DNA of 64,000 nucleotides from Mucilaginibacter geliditolerans (lineage in GTDB: Bacteria > Bacteroidota > Bacteroidia > Sphingobacteriales > Sphingobacteriaceae): contig NZ_JACHBY010000006.1 of NCBI RefSeq assembly GCF_014200495.1, positions 124,001 to 188,000 on the forward strand, in the 5' to 3' direction. The translations under genes were made by a program, and so were the position numbers. Below the pieces are notes generated by a model. That model made no database searches and was not told where the DNA came from. It saw only the letters and a program-made list of their open reading frames with translations. The stretch's first letter is position 1; every line of letters begins with the position of its first letter. Below, one piece after another: positions 9,473-18,364 of this stretch.

Positions 9473-9859
9473 ATGGATTTAGAACAAAGAATACTATTAG
9501 CCGAAACACGCATTTTTAAAGCAGTTTTCCCGAATACTACTAATCATTATGATACGCTTTTTGGCGGTACAGCCATGGCATTAATGGATGAGGTGGCGTT
9601 TATAACGGCTACCCGTTTCACCCGGAAGACTATGGTTACGGTATCATCCGACAAGATAGATTTTAACATGCCTATCCCGTCAGGAACAATCATTGAACTA
9701 GTGGGGAAGATCTTGCATATCGGCAATACCAGCTTAAAGGTGTTGGTAGAGATCTACGTAGAAGAAATGTATGCCTTCGGCAGGCAAAAGGCAATTACCG
9801 GGTCATTTACCTTTGTGGCGATAGATGAGAATAAACAACCTGTGAAGGTGGTGGATTGA
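9473..9859 (+). CDS. Acyl-CoA thioesterase, hotdog fold (YciA/BFIT-like)
   Basis: 128 aa with a single hotdog domain. The motif NHYDTLFGGTAMALMDEVA (about 21-39) matches the N.xx.n..G.iFGG..m..mDe signature of YciA-type acyl-CoA thioesterases, with the Asp after the central helix as catalytic residue. These enzymes hydrolyse acyl-CoA to the free acid and CoA in the cytosol. Substrate range cannot be read from sequence. It stands alone between repeats and a small membrane protein. Confidence 0.85.
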   Translation: MDLEQRILLAETRIFKAVFPNTTNHYDTLFGGTAMALMDEVAFITATRFTRKTMVTVSSDKIDFNMPIPSGTIIELVGKILHIGNTSLKVLVEIYVEEMYAFGRQKAITGSFTFVAIDENKQPVKVVD

Positions 9860-9883
9860 TTAATTTGATTACCTTGTTATGAA

Positions 9884-10219
9884 ATGATCAAGATGCACAA
9901 GTCTTTTAAAGAGATATTATTTAGCAAAATATCCTATCTGGAATTGTTTACGAGATTGTTTGTGTTTTCAGTTTTGTTTATTTTTTTATTCTTCCTATCT
10001 GTATTTCTCTGTTTAAGCCAATTTGGTGCAGGTGCGAGTTCTGAACCTGTAATAATAGATATTATATACAATATTTGTCCGTTTATAGCCGTGGGTGCAA
10101 TTTGTATATTTCTAATGGTTAAGAATTACAAAGGCCAGCGTTATGATGATGTTAAAATTTATATTATAGTATTTATAGTAATCATAGTGCTATATCTTTT
10201 GGAATTAAATACCTTTTGA
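9884..10219 (+). CDS. Small three-helix membrane protein, unknown
   Basis: 111 aa with three hydrophobic segments (about 25-50, 62-82, 92-107), a basic N-terminus and no recognisable motif. It is more AT-rich than its neighbours. It starts 24 bp after the thioesterase gene and could be co-transcribed with it. I do not recognise the family. MIK and MHK are alternative starts three codons apart. Confidence 0.45.
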   Translation: MIKMHKSFKEILFSKISYLELFTRLFVFSVLFIFLFFLSVFLCLSQFGAGASSEPVIIDIIYNICPFIAVGAICIFLMVKNYKGQRYDDVKIYIIVFIVIIVLYLLELNTF

Positions 10220-10252
10220 GTATCCTGATCCTAAGAATATTATTATTCCTGA

Positions 10253-10459
10253 CTAAGCATTTAACATAGTTCTATATTCCTGTTGCAAAACCAACAGACA
10301 GCCGGCACACAAACAGCCATCATAATTCTCACTCACATATTGGGTTTCATTTAACGTGAGCTGAACCGTGCTGCACTGGCATTTGGTGAATGAATTGGCT
10401 TTACATTCAAAGGGCACTTTGCAGCGTTCGCAGTGTACGGTTTCGTGTTTTGGGAGCAT
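10253..10459 (-). CDS. Small cysteine-rich CWC-family protein
   Basis: 68 aa. Eight cysteines are arranged as CxxC (10-13), Cx...CxC (19, 27, 29), and C.CxxC near the C-terminus (GCLCAGC). This fits the cysteine-rich CWC family, small putative metal-binding proteins of unknown function. It lies downstream of nrdA on the same strand, separated by a cluster of hairpins. Confidence 0.7.
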   Translation of the reverse strand: MLPKHETVHCERCKVPFECKANSFTKCQCSTVQLTLNETQYVSENYDGCLCAGCLLVLQQEYRTMLNA

Positions 10460-10474
10460 GCAGTTTTATTATGT

Positions 10475-10615
10475 AGAGACGCAATATTTTTGCGTCTCTG
10501 TTATTAAAAGACGTGGGAAAACACAAAGTATTGTGCCGTTATAATTAAAAAGAGACGCAAAATATTGCGTCTCTACAAATGTATTTGAATAGAGAGACAC
10601 AAAGTATGTGTCTCT
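10475..10615. repeat. Cluster of agagacgcaa-type palindromes behind nrdA
   Basis: Three hairpins follow one another: agagacgcaa/ttgcgtctct (10475-10499), agagacgcaa/ttgcgtctct (10551-10574) and agagacac/gtgtctct (10593-10615). A weaker one, cacaa/ttgtg, lies near 10522-10535. The last abuts the nrdA stop codon. They probably end or stabilise the nrd transcript. The near-identical arms suggest a mobile palindromic repeat. Confidence 0.75.
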
Positions 10616-12993
10616 TATGCCGAGCAGGTTACGCAGCCTTCTTCCATTGAGCATGATGGGCCTTCAGGTACATCATTGGTTAGCTCTGCTACCGTTTCTG
10701 GTATTACAGCATCCATGTTTTTGCCGCCCTGGTTCTCAACGGTAAACTTAACCGCTTGTGATGCAGCTTGTGTACGCAGGTAATACATGCCGGTTTTTAA
10801 GCCTTTCTTCCATGCGTAGAAGTGCATAGAAGTCAGTTTAGAAGCGTTTGGCGCATTGATGAACAGGTTTAATGATTGCGATTGGCAAACATAAGCACCC
10901 CTGTCGGCAGCCATATCAATAATGCTGCGCATTTTTATTTCCCAAACGGTTTTGTACAGTTCCTTTAAGTCTGTTGGGATTTCTTCAATTTCCTGTATTG
11001 ATCCGTTAGCGGTGATGATCCTGTCTTTCATGGCGGTATTCCATAAACCAAGATTTACCAGGTCGCGCAGCAAATATTTGTTTACAACGATAAATTCACC
11101 GCTTAGTACCCTACGAGTGTAGATGTTTGAGGTAAATGGCTCAAAGCACTCGTTGTTACCTAATATTTGTGAGGTTGATGCAGTTGGCATAGGTGCAACT
11201 AATAAAGAGTTTCGCACACCGTGGTTCATCACATCTAAACGCAGATTTTCCCAATCCCAGCGGCCGCTTTCAGGCGTAACATTCCATAGGTCAAACTGGA
11301 ACTGGCCTTTTGACAGCGGAGAGCCTTTGAAAGTTTCATAAGGACCGTCTTTTATAGCCAGGTCTTTTGAAGCTGTCATCGCCGCGAAATAGATGGTTTC
11401 AAATATCTCTTTGTTCAGTTGTTTAGCTTCGTCGCTTTCAAACGGTAAACGTAACAGGATGAATGTATCGGCCAAGCCTTGTACACCTAAACCAATAGGG
11501 CGGTGACGCAAGTTTGAATAACGAGCTTCTTCAACCGGGTAGTAGTTATTGTCGATAACTGTATTCAGGTTCAATGCTACCTGGTAAGTTACTTCGTATA
11601 ATTTGTTGTGATCGAAAACACCGTTTTGGATATACCGTGGTAAAGCCAGTGAAGCCAGGTTACAAACCGCGATCTCATTAGCGTCGGTATACTCCATTAT
11701 CTCGGTACAAAGATTTGAGCTTTTTATAGTACCTAAATTTTGCTGGTTTGATTTACCGTTGGCGGCATCCTTATACAATAAGTATGGTGTGCCGGTTTCA
11801 ACCTGGGCATCCAATATGGCGAACCAAAGTTCCTGTGCTTTTACTGTTCTGCGGGCGCGGCCCTCCTGCTCGTAACGCTCATACAGGCTTTCAAATTCTT
11901 TTCCCCAGCAATCAGCTAGTCCCGGTGCTTCGTGCGGACAGAACAAGCTCCAATCCTCATTGGCCTCAACGCGGCGCATGAACAGGTCGGATACCCAAAG
12001 GGCATAGAACAAATCGCGGGCACGCATTTCTTCCTTACCGTGGTTTTTACGGAGGTCTAAAAAGTCGAATACATCAGCATGCCATGGCTCTAAATAAATA
12101 GCGAAAGCACCTTTACGCTTGCCACCACCCTGATCAACATAACGGGCAGTATCATTAAACACTTTCAGCATTGGGATGATACCGTTGCTGGTACCGTTAG
12201 TGCCGCTGATATATGAACCAGTAGCGCGTACATTGTGGATGCTTAAGCCGATACCACCAGCACTTTGTGAGATCTTGGCAGTTTGTTTAAGCGTATCATA
12301 TATACCATCAATGCTGTCATCTTTCATCGTTAACAAAAAGCATGACGACATTTGTGGTTTTGGCGTACCTGCGTTGAACAGGGTAGGCGTAGCGTGGGTG
12401 AACCAGCGTTCACTCATCAGGTTGTACGTTTTTATAACGCTGTCAACATCAGCTTTATGGATACCAACCGATACACGCATAAATAAGTGTTGCGGGCGTT
12501 CAACTATTTTACCTTCAACTTTTAACAGGTATGATTTCTCCAATGTTTTAAAACCGAAGTAATCAAAACCGAAGTCACGGTCATATATAATGGTGCTATC
12601 CAGTAATTCGGCATTATCTTTTATTACTTCCCAAACATCATCGGCTATTAATGAAGCGTTTTTACCGGTTTTTTCATCTACATATTCATGCAGTTTACGC
12701 ATGGTTTCAGAAAATGATTTTACCGTATTTTTATGCAGGTTTGATACCGCTATGCGTGATGCCAGCAAAGCATAATCGGGGTGTTTGGTAGTTAACGAGG
12801 CGGCAGTTTCGGCAGCCAGGTTATCCAGTTCGGAGGTAGTTACGCCATCAAATAAACCTTCGATAACTTTCTTTGCCACGTCTATAGGGTCAACCAGGGC
12901 CGGGTTAAAACCATAACACAGTTTTTCAATCCTGGCTGTTATTTTATCGAATTTTACGGTTTCTTTTTTACCATCTCTTTTTACTACGAACAT
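10615..12993 (-). CDS. nrdA: Ribonucleoside-diphosphate reductase, alpha subunit (class Ia)
   Basis: 792 aa. It reduces ribonucleotides to deoxyribonucleotides in the cytosol together with NrdB. An N-terminal ATP-cone (about 1-90, starting [10 protein letters not shown]) is the allosteric activity site. In the barrel, SSCFLLTM carries the first active-site Cys, and SSNLCTEI carries the N-x-C-x-E radical/catalytic residues. The C-terminal tail ends [12 protein letters not shown], the thioredoxin-reducible cysteine pair. It follows nrdB by ~130 bp on the same strand, so the pair is probably one transcript led by the cobalamin riboswitch upstream of nrdB. Confidence 0.97.
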   Translation of the reverse strand: MFVVKRDGKKETVKFDKITARIEKLCYGFNPALVDPIDVAKKVIEGLFDGVTTSELDNLAAETAASLTTKHPDYALLASRIAVSNLHKNTVKSFSETMRKLHEYVDEKTGKNASLIADDVWEVIKDNAELLDSTIIYDRDFGFDYFGFKTLEKSYLLKVEGKIVERPQHLFMRVSVGIHKADVDSVIKTYNLMSERWFTHATPTLFNAGTPKPQMSSCFLLTMKDDSIDGIYDTLKQTAKISQSAGGIGLSIHNVRATGSYISGTNGTSNGIIPMLKVFNDTARYVDQGGGKRKGAFAIYLEPWHADVFDFLDLRKNHGKEEMRARDLFYALWVSDLFMRRVEANEDWSLFCPHEAPGLADCWGKEFESLYERYEQEGRARRTVKAQELWFAILDAQVETGTPYLLYKDAANGKSNQQNLGTIKSSNLCTEIMEYTDANEIAVCNLASLALPRYIQNGVFDHNKLYEVTYQVALNLNTVIDNNYYPVEEARYSNLRHRPIGLGVQGLADTFILLRLPFESDEAKQLNKEIFETIYFAAMTASKDLAIKDGPYETFKGSPLSKGQFQFDLWNVTPESGRWDWENLRLDVMNHGVRNSLLVAPMPTASTSQILGNNECFEPFTSNIYTRRVLSGEFIVVNKYLLRDLVNLGLWNTAMKDRIITANGSIQEIEEIPTDLKELYKTVWEIKMRSIIDMAADRGAYVCQSQSLNLFINAPNASKLTSMHFYAWKKGLKTGMYYLRTQAASQAVKFTVENQGGKNMDAVIPETVAELTNDVPEGPSCSMEEGCVTCSA

Positions 12994-13124
12994 ATTATTG
13001 GGTATTTAGTAGCTAGTATCAAGTAGCAAGACTTTTTACTAGCCGGTTAACATTTATTATTACTTATCTTATTTGCAGTAGTATCCGGAATCTTGATATC
13101 TGAAACCAGCTACTGGGTATTTTC

Positions 13125-14099
13125 CTAAAAGTCATCATCCAGTGAAAAGCTTTTGCTGTCTGCCGTTGCATTCAGTACGCCGCTTTTTTGGTAATCACCT
13201 ACACGTTTTTCAAAGAAATTGGTTTTGCCTTGCAGGGATATCATCTCCATAAAGTCGAACGGATTGCTTGCTCCGTAAACTTTGTCGTAACCCAGTTCAC
13301 CAAGCCATCTGTCGGCAACAAACTCAATGTATTGGCTCATTAATTTTGCATTCATGCCGATAAGGTTTACCGGTAATGCATCGGTAACAAATTCTTTTTC
13401 TATTTCGACAGCATCGGTAATGATTTTGGTTGCTGCTTCTTTTGATAATTTGTTTTCCAGCATACGGTATAGTAAGCAGGCAAATTCGCAGTGCATACCT
13501 TCATCGCGCGATATCAGCTCATTACTGAAGGTTAAGCCCGGCATTAAACCGCGTTTCTTTAACCAGAAGATAGAGCAGAAGCTACCTGAGAAGAAGATGC
13601 CTTCAACCGCGGCAAAAGCAATCAGGCGCTCGGCAAATGTGCCGTTGTTGATCCACCTTAATGCCCACTCCGCTTTTTTATTTACGCATGGTACTGTATC
13701 AATGGCATGGAACAAACGATCCTTTTCTACAGGATCTTTTATATAGGTATCAATCAGCAGGGCGTAGGTTTCAGAGTGGATGTTTTCCATCATGATCTGG
13801 AAACCGTAGAAGCAACGTGCCTCGGGCAATTGCACCTCGCTCATGAAATTGATGGCCAGGTTCTCGTTCACAATTCCATCGCTGGCAGCAAAAAAGGCAA
13901 GTATGTGCGAAATGAAATGTTTCTCGCCTGCATTCATGGTTTCCCAATGTTTCATATCGTCGGAAAGATCTATCTCTTCGGCGGTCCAGAAACTGGCTTC
14001 ACATTTTTTATACATTTCCCAAATGGCGGGATACTTAATAGGAAGGATAACAAACCGGTCCTTGTTCTCTCTTAATAATAATTCGTTTTCCTGATTCAT
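13125..14099 (-). CDS. nrdB: Ribonucleoside-diphosphate reductase, beta subunit (class Ia)
   Basis: 324 aa, a normal small-subunit length. It carries the diiron/tyrosyl radical cofactor that starts catalysis in NrdA. The pattern ENIHSETY (about 102-109) supplies the E-x2-H-x3-Y metal ligands and radical Tyr. EKHFISH (about 55-61) and EFACLLY (later helix) supply other ligands. It is oxygen-dependent, in contrast to B12-dependent class II NrdJ. It is the first gene after a cobalamin riboswitch on the minus strand, so its expression is expected to fall when B12 is plentiful. Confidence 0.97.
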   Translation of the reverse strand: MNQENELLLRENKDRFVILPIKYPAIWEMYKKCEASFWTAEEIDLSDDMKHWETMNAGEKHFISHILAFFAASDGIVNENLAINFMSEVQLPEARCFYGFQIMMENIHSETYALLIDTYIKDPVEKDRLFHAIDTVPCVNKKAEWALRWINNGTFAERLIAFAAVEGIFFSGSFCSIFWLKKRGLMPGLTFSNELISRDEGMHCEFACLLYRMLENKLSKEAATKIITDAVEIEKEFVTDALPVNLIGMNAKLMSQYIEFVADRWLGELGYDKVYGASNPFDFMEMISLQGKTNFFEKRVGDYQKSGVLNATADSKSFSLDDDF

Positions 14100-14224
14100 A
14101 TTTACCTTTTGTTATTTGTTTGGGTGTTGACAAAAGGCAGTGAACCGCCTGCGTTCATGATTGAAGCTACGGTAGACTTATCTTTTGGCAAAACCTTATT
14201 CGTGAAAGTTTCGTCAAGCTATGC

Positions 14225-14410
14225 AGGCAGGTGTCTGGCTTTGTAGTTGAAAGTTGTGAGTTGAAGGTTGAAAGTATAGTTTGGTGTAGCTAAATTTTAC
14301 TTTCAACTTTTAACATTAAACTTATTACTAATCACACAGTTGCACGTCAGCCCATGATTTTAACATGGTTCCCTTTTAATGCCGGCGGTAAAACCGGTAA
14401 CCCTTATAGC
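14225..14410 (-). promoter_or_regulatory. Cobalamin (B12) riboswitch upstream of nrdBA
   Basis: Read on the minus strand, this stretch gives AGGGAACCATGTTAAAATC, ATGGGCTGACGTGCAACTGT (about 14390-14335) and the closing box AAGCCAGACACCTGCCTGC (about 14243-14225). These are the conserved boxes of the cobalamin riboswitch in the right order and spacing. Between them is a variable arm of self-complementary gttgaaagt-type sequence. The element ends about 125 nt before the nrdB start. A weak hairpin (aggcg/tgcct) followed by T's at about 14150-14130 could be part of the off-switch. Confidence 0.88.
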
Positions 14411-14430
14411 GCTTGAAAGAACTTATAATC

Positions 14431-14438
14431 CAAAGATA
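14431..14438 (-). promoter_or_regulatory. -7 promoter element of the nrdBA transcript
   Basis: Minus-strand TATCTTTG matches the Bacteroidota -7 consensus TAnnTTTG. It lies about 20-30 bp before the 5' end of the cobalamin riboswitch, the expected place for the promoter of a riboswitch-controlled transcript. Confidence 0.6.
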
Positions 14439-14594
14439 AGGGACATTGCTTTTAATGTGTTAGTGATAGTTTTTAACAACGGGCATAAGTTGTTAACAGT
14501 TGAATTTAATGAGTTGATTAAGTGAGTGCCCGGATTGAGTGCTGAAGTTATGGGTGAGGTTAGCCATTGTTTTGATTTGTTGCATCAGTTAGTT

Positions 14595-14667
14595 ACGCTC
14601 CGGTTGACTTACCCCGACTACGCTTCGCTGGTCGACCCTCTCTACCGCAAGCGGTAAAGAGGATTGG
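14595..14667. repeat. gactcaccccgact...gaccctctct repeat fragment
   Basis: This stretch has gctccggttgacttacc, then ccccgactacgcttcgctgg and a small hairpin, gaccctctctaccgc/gcggtaaagagg. The same family forms the ends of the composite modules at 25498-25850 and 51100-51540 and recurs at 33040-33115. Confidence 0.7.
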
Positions 14668-14680
14668 GAAACTATAAAAA

Positions 14681-14715
14681 ACAATAGCGATGGGTTTCAA
14701 ACCCATCGCTATTGT
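14681..14715. terminator. Strong terminator hairpin at the msrB 3' end
   Basis: A 15-bp perfect stem, acaatagcgatgggt / acccatcgctattgt, has a 5-nt loop with an A-rich 5' flank and a T-rich 3' flank. It lies right after the msrB stop on the minus strand. Confidence 0.85.
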
Positions 14716-14720
14716 TTGTA

Positions 14721-15086
14721 TTATTTTACCAATGGTACAAATTTCATGCTTACTGAATTTACGCAGTGCCTGGTGTTTTTTGGTGTGAGGTATTCGCCTT
14801 CAAATACGTGGCCGAGGTGAGCTCCGCAGTTAGCGCATACAATCTCCACACGGCGACCGTCGGCATCGGGTACGCGTTTTACTGCTCCGGGGATCTCATC
14901 ATCAAAGCTTGGCCAGCCGCAGTGCGATTCAAATTTGGTAGCCGATTCATATAAAGGGGTATCGCATCTTTTACATACATATACGCCCTCCGCCTTGTTG
15001 TTTAACAAAGAACCGGTGAAGGGCCTTTCGGTGCCCTTATGTAGTATTACCCATTCTTCGTCGGGTGTTAATTTATTGTATTCCAT
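14721..15086 (-). CDS. msrB: Peptide-methionine (R)-S-oxide reductase
   Basis: 121 aa, a single MsrB domain in the cytosol (no signal peptide). It reduces methionine-R-sulfoxide in proteins. Two CxxC pairs, CKRC (38-41) and CANC (84-87), bind structural zinc. HCGWPSF (about 55-61) is the family hallmark, and [11 protein letters not shown] near the C-terminus carries the catalytic Cys. It stands alone, with an extensive repeat-bearing gap upstream. Confidence 0.95.
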   Translation of the reverse strand: MEYNKLTPDEEWVILHKGTERPFTGSLLNNKAEGVYVCKRCDTPLYESATKFESHCGWPSFDDEIPGAVKRVPDADGRRVEIVCANCGAHLGHVFEGEYLTPKNTRHCVNSVSMKFVPLVK

Positions 15087-15234
15087 TATATTATTTACTG
15101 AGTTATTGAATTAGTGATTGAGTGAATTATCCTGTTTCACTGTACATAAATATACGACAATTTTGGCGTAGATAATGTTTGTTGGGAGGATGTTTACAAT
15201 GGTTTGACAGGGTAATATCAGTCTTTTAAACTGC

Positions 15235-15280
15235 GTCATTGCGAGGAACGAAGCAATCCCCGACTATACAAAGACGTTTA
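15235..15280 (+). repeat. Half unit of the tcattgcgaggaacgaagcaatc repeat
   Basis: This is a half unit containing cattgcgaggaacgaagcaa followed by ccccgactatacaaagacg. The same half unit occurs at 18320, 34624 and 59763. A complete palindromic version is at 62560-62628. Confidence 0.75.
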
Positions 15281-15291
15281 CTCAAATGATG

Positions 15292-15556
15292 GCTTATCTC
15301 ATGGTGTCGCTCATAGCCGCTAAGGCCTATTTCTTTTGTCTTCGCCACAAAAGAAACAAAAAGGCAAGTCAGCCGGAATGCTTCTTTGCGCACTAGGCCT
15401 TTACTCTGCAAAATGAACAGAACCTGGGCTGGAATCTTTTGCCCTGCTTCGCCCGCTCCTGGCCTCTGCGCTTCTGCAAAATTTCCTTATGCCCTGCAAC
15501 CGCACAAAGCCACCATCGTTCTGCCCGTTTTCAGCTGAAGCTGCCCGGCTGACGGA
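15292..15556 (+). repeat. Dispersed ~350-bp non-coding element, copy A (partial)
   Basis: The copy begins with tctcatggtgtcgctcatag, then ccgctaaggcctatttctttt. It continues through a self-complementary cttttgtc...cacaaaag stretch, a ctctgcaaaatgaacag segment, gccctgcaaccgcacaaagc and a final cagctgaagctgcccg. It aligns by eye with copy B (18815-19170, opposite strand) and copy C (34256-34610), but lacks their first ~70 bp. The reading frames differ between copies, so it is not protein coding. Confidence 0.75.
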
Positions 15557-15592
15557 TGGTGCAGAATTTATATATATCGGACTTAAAACAAA

Positions 15593-15618
15593 AAATCCCG
15601 GCCATTCGACCAGGATTT
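15593..15618 (-). terminator. Terminator of sucD
   Basis: Minus-strand hairpin aaatcctggtc / ggccgggattt (one or two wobble pairs) followed by a T run, about 40 bp after the sucD stop. Between them is a ccccttcaggggg repeat fragment. Confidence 0.7.
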
Positions 15619-15658
15619 AAATATGCTTACTTGTTCCCCCTTCAGGGGGTTAGGGGGG

Positions 15659-16537
15659 TTACGCTAACTTAGCTAATTCCTCTGCCATGGCAGCGCCAAT
15701 TTCGGCAGGAGATTCTACTACACGGATACCGCACTCGCGCATGATCTTCATTTTAGCGGCAGCTGTATCATCGGCACCGCCAACAATTGCACCCGCGTGG
15801 CCCATACGGCGGCCCGGAGGCGCTGTTTGGCCGGCTATGAAACCTACAACCGGTTTTGTGCCGTTTGCCTGTATCCAGCGTGCAGCTTCAGCTTCCATGC
15901 CTCCGCCAATTTCGCCTATCATGATGATGCCGTGAGTTTCAGGGTCGTTCATTAATAGTTCAACCGCTTCTTTGGTTGGTGTGCCAATGATCGGGTCGCC
16001 ACCAATACCTATAGCGGTAGTGATACCTAAACCGGCTTTAACCACCTGGTCAACGGCCTCATAGGTTAAAGTTCCTGATTTTGAAACTACACCAACGTTA
16101 CCTTTTTTGAAGATGAAGCCTGGCATAATACCAATTTTGCTTTCATCAGCAGTAATAATACCCGGGCAGTTAGGGCCAATCAGGCGTGAATCCTTATCTG
16201 TCAGGTACTCCTTAACCTGGATCATATCCTTGGTTGGGATACCTTCAGTGATACAAACAATTACCTTTATACCAGCTTCAGCAGCTTCCATAATAGCATC
16301 AGCGGCAAAAGCCGGTGGTACAAATATGATAGATACATCTGCGCCGGTTTTTGCAACCGCGTCGGCAACTGTATTAAATACAGGCCTGTCAAGGTGCTGT
16401 TGTCCACCTTTACCAGGTGTAACACCGCCAACTACCTGTGTTCCGTACGCTATCATTTGTGATGCGTGGTAGGAGCCTTCAGTACCGGTAAAACCCTGAA
16501 CAATAACTTTAGAATCTTTATTTACAAGAACACTCAT
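15659..16537 (-). CDS. sucD: Succinate-CoA ligase, alpha subunit
   Basis: 292 aa, full length. It is the alpha subunit of the TCA-cycle enzyme interconverting succinyl-CoA and succinate with NTP formation. An N-terminal CoA-binding Rossmann domain ([14 protein letters not shown], 16-29) is followed by the ligase domain, with the phosphorylated His in [12 protein letters not shown] (about 248-259). The beta subunit gene sucC is not adjacent and must lie elsewhere, which is common in Bacteroidota. It is transcribed divergently from carA, with its own TAnnTTTG element 24 bp before the start. Confidence 0.96.
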   Translation of the reverse strand: MSVLVNKDSKVIVQGFTGTEGSYHASQMIAYGTQVVGGVTPGKGGQQHLDRPVFNTVADAVAKTGADVSIIFVPPAFAADAIMEAAEAGIKVIVCITEGIPTKDMIQVKEYLTDKDSRLIGPNCPGIITADESKIGIMPGFIFKKGNVGVVSKSGTLTYEAVDQVVKAGLGITTAIGIGGDPIIGTPTKEAVELLMNDPETHGIIMIGEIGGGMEAEAARWIQANGTKPVVGFIAGQTAPPGRRMGHAGAIVGGADDTAAAKMKIMRECGIRVVESPAEIGAAMAEELAKLA

Positions 16538-16560
16538 TGTAGTTTTTCTATTTAGTAGCG

Positions 16561-16568
16561 CAAAGCTA
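16561..16568 (-). promoter_or_regulatory. -7 promoter element of sucD
   Basis: Minus-strand TAGCTTTG fits TAnnTTTG exactly and sits 23 bp upstream of the sucD start codon. Confidence 0.65.
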
Positions 16569-16647
16569 AAATTATTGACCCTAAAGTCAAATTAAATTTA
16601 GTCGCGAATGTGTTACATGTGATTTTTTTTACAATTGGAGGTTTTTG

Positions 16648-17045
16648 ATTTCGGAATTTTTCGCTGTTGTCTGTTTTTTATTAGTGCTCAAGAGGGCTTC
16701 ACCGTTCGGATGTTCGATTTCGGATTTTAAGGTTTCAGTTTCCCTCTTGAGAGGGGCTAGGGGTGTGTTATGCGCTGGCAAGGTATAACCAATCACTAAT
16801 CAACTATTCTCTAATCACTTAATGAGGGCATTGCCTGCGGCCCGGGCTGTTCAGGGCTGCGCTTCGCTCCGGCCCTCCTTCGTCGGGCTAAACCCTTACC
16901 ATCTAATGCGGAGCGCGTTCATTAACCATCCATTCCCACAATTACACTTCCAGTTACAAAAAAATCCCAAACCCCACTTCCGAAACAGCGAAGCCCTCTT
17001 GAGCACTAATAAAAATAAAGACAGCAGCGAAAAATCCGAAATAAT
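16648..17045. repeat. ~400-bp segment bounded by ~60-bp inverted repeats between sucD and carA
   Basis: The left arm (about 16648-16710) contains tttcggaatttttcgctg, then attagtgctcaagagggctt. The right arm (about 16980-17045) is its near reverse complement, with aagccctcttgagcactaat and then cagcgaaaaatccgaaat. About 85-90% of bases agree by eye over ~60 bp. The inside holds fragments of other repeat families (ccctcttgagaggggctagg at about 16743; ggagcgcg near 16910) and no gene. The right arm ends only a few bases before the carA -7 box. Confidence 0.75.
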
Positions 17046-17049
17046 CTTT

Positions 17050-17057
17050 TACCTTTG
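17050..17057 (+). promoter_or_regulatory. -7 promoter element of carA
   Basis: TACCTTTG fits TAnnTTTG. It would give a leader of about 95 nt before carA. The element abuts the right arm of the inverted repeat at 16980-17045, so the repeat supplies the -33 region. Confidence 0.6.
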
Positions 17058-17158
17058 CGGCGTGAATCAAGAGGTTTCTTACTTCAATTCTGCAACCTGT
17101 TTTAAGGGAGCTTGTTACCAGGCTAACCAACCCAATAATCATTCTATTTTTTTCGCAA

Positions 17159-18259
17159 ATGACTTACTTCACCAAATTACCGGCAGTATTATTACTGGCT
17201 GACGGAACTGTATTTTATGGCAAAGCTGCCGGAAAGATCGGTACTACTACCGGCGAGATCTGCTTTAATACCGGCATGACCGGTTACCAGGAGATATTTA
17301 CTGACCCATCGTACTTCGGGCAGATAATGGTAGCCACCAATGCGCACATAGGCAACTATGGTATTGCCGATGCTGAAGTTGAATCGGGCCAGATACAGAT
17401 TGCCGGCTTAGTTTGTAAGAACTACAATATCACTTACAGCCGCAAACAGGCTAACGAAAGCATACAGGATTATTTCCAGGAGCAAAATATTGTAGGTATC
17501 AGCGATATTGATACCCGTCAGCTGGTGCGCCACATACGTGATAAAGGCGCTATGAATGCCATTATCTCATCAGAAATATTGGATCTTGAGGAATTGAAAG
17601 CTAAACTGGCTGAAGTGCCTTCAATGGATGGATTAGAACTGTCATCACAGGTATCAACTACTGAAACTTATACTTTCGGCGATGAAAGCGCTAAATACCG
17701 CGTAGCCGTACTTGACCTTGGTGTTAAGAAAAATATCCTCCGCAATTTTGATGATCGTGACGTTTATGCAAAGGTTTATCCTGCAAAAACTACTTTCGAG
17801 GAAATGGAGAAAGATTTTGCGCCATCAGGTTACTTTATCTCAAACGGTCCCGGCGATCCATCGGCTATGCCTTACGCTATTGAAACGGTAAAGGAAATAT
17901 TAGCCGCCGATAAACCCATGTTCGGGATCTGTTTAGGTCACCAGTTGCTGGCTTTGGCTAACGATATCCCAACCAAAAAAATGTTTAACGGTCACCGCGG
18001 ATTAAACCACCCGGTTAAAAATATCATTATTAACCATTGCGAGGTTACTTCACAAAACCACGGGTTTGGTGTAGTGCCTGAAGCGGTAAGAGCATCAGAT
18101 AAAGTAGAGATCACCCACGTAAACCTGAATGATCAATCTATTGAAGGTATCAGGGTAAAAGATAAAAAAGCATTCTCGGTACAATATCACCCGGAATCAT
18201 CACCAGGCCCGCATGATAGCAGGTATTTGTTTGATGATTTTATTAAGTTGATGAATTAA
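17159..18259 (+). CDS. carA: Carbamoyl-phosphate synthase, small (glutaminase) subunit
   Basis: 366 aa, full length. It hydrolyses glutamine and passes ammonia to CarB for carbamoyl phosphate (arginine and pyrimidine synthesis). The N-terminal CPSase small-chain domain (about 1-140) contains CFNTGMTGYQE. The class I glutamine amidotransferase domain carries FGICLGHQLL (nucleophile Cys, about 260) and VQYHPESSPGPHD (catalytic His/Glu, about 341-353). carB is not next to it. A clear terminator follows. Confidence 0.96.
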   Translation: MTYFTKLPAVLLLADGTVFYGKAAGKIGTTTGEICFNTGMTGYQEIFTDPSYFGQIMVATNAHIGNYGIADAEVESGQIQIAGLVCKNYNITYSRKQANESIQDYFQEQNIVGISDIDTRQLVRHIRDKGAMNAIISSEILDLEELKAKLAEVPSMDGLELSSQVSTTETYTFGDESAKYRVAVLDLGVKKNILRNFDDRDVYAKVYPAKTTFEEMEKDFAPSGYFISNGPGDPSAMPYAIETVKEILAADKPMFGICLGHQLLALANDIPTKKMFNGHRGLNHPVKNIIINHCEVTSQNHGFGVVPEAVRASDKVEITHVNLNDQSIEGIRVKDKKAFSVQYHPESSPGPHDSRYLFDDFIKLMN

Positions 18260-18280
18260 CGAAGTATCACATATAAATAC

Positions 18281-18307
18281 AAAGGGCCGGATTTTATCCG
18301 GCCCTTT
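18281..18307 (+). terminator. Terminator of carA
   Basis: Perfect 10-bp stem aaagggccgg / ccggcccttt with a 7-nt loop, followed by gttgttt, 22 bp after the carA stop. Confidence 0.85.
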
Positions 18308-18319
18308 GTTGTTTCCAAG

Positions 18320-18352
18320 CGTCATTGCGAGGCACGAAGCAATCCCCGACTG
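18320..18352 (+). repeat. Half unit of the tcattgcgagg...gaagcaatc repeat
   Basis: Contains tcattgcgaggcacgaagca followed by atccccgactgtaca. It immediately precedes a damaged copy of the dispersed ~350-bp element, an order also seen at 15235-15292. Confidence 0.7.
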
Positions 18353-18364
18353 TACAGAACGGAT

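Noticed and set aside
15226..15411. Minus-strand ORF upstream of msrB
   Set aside because: Runs through the tcattgcgagg half unit and copy A of the dispersed element.
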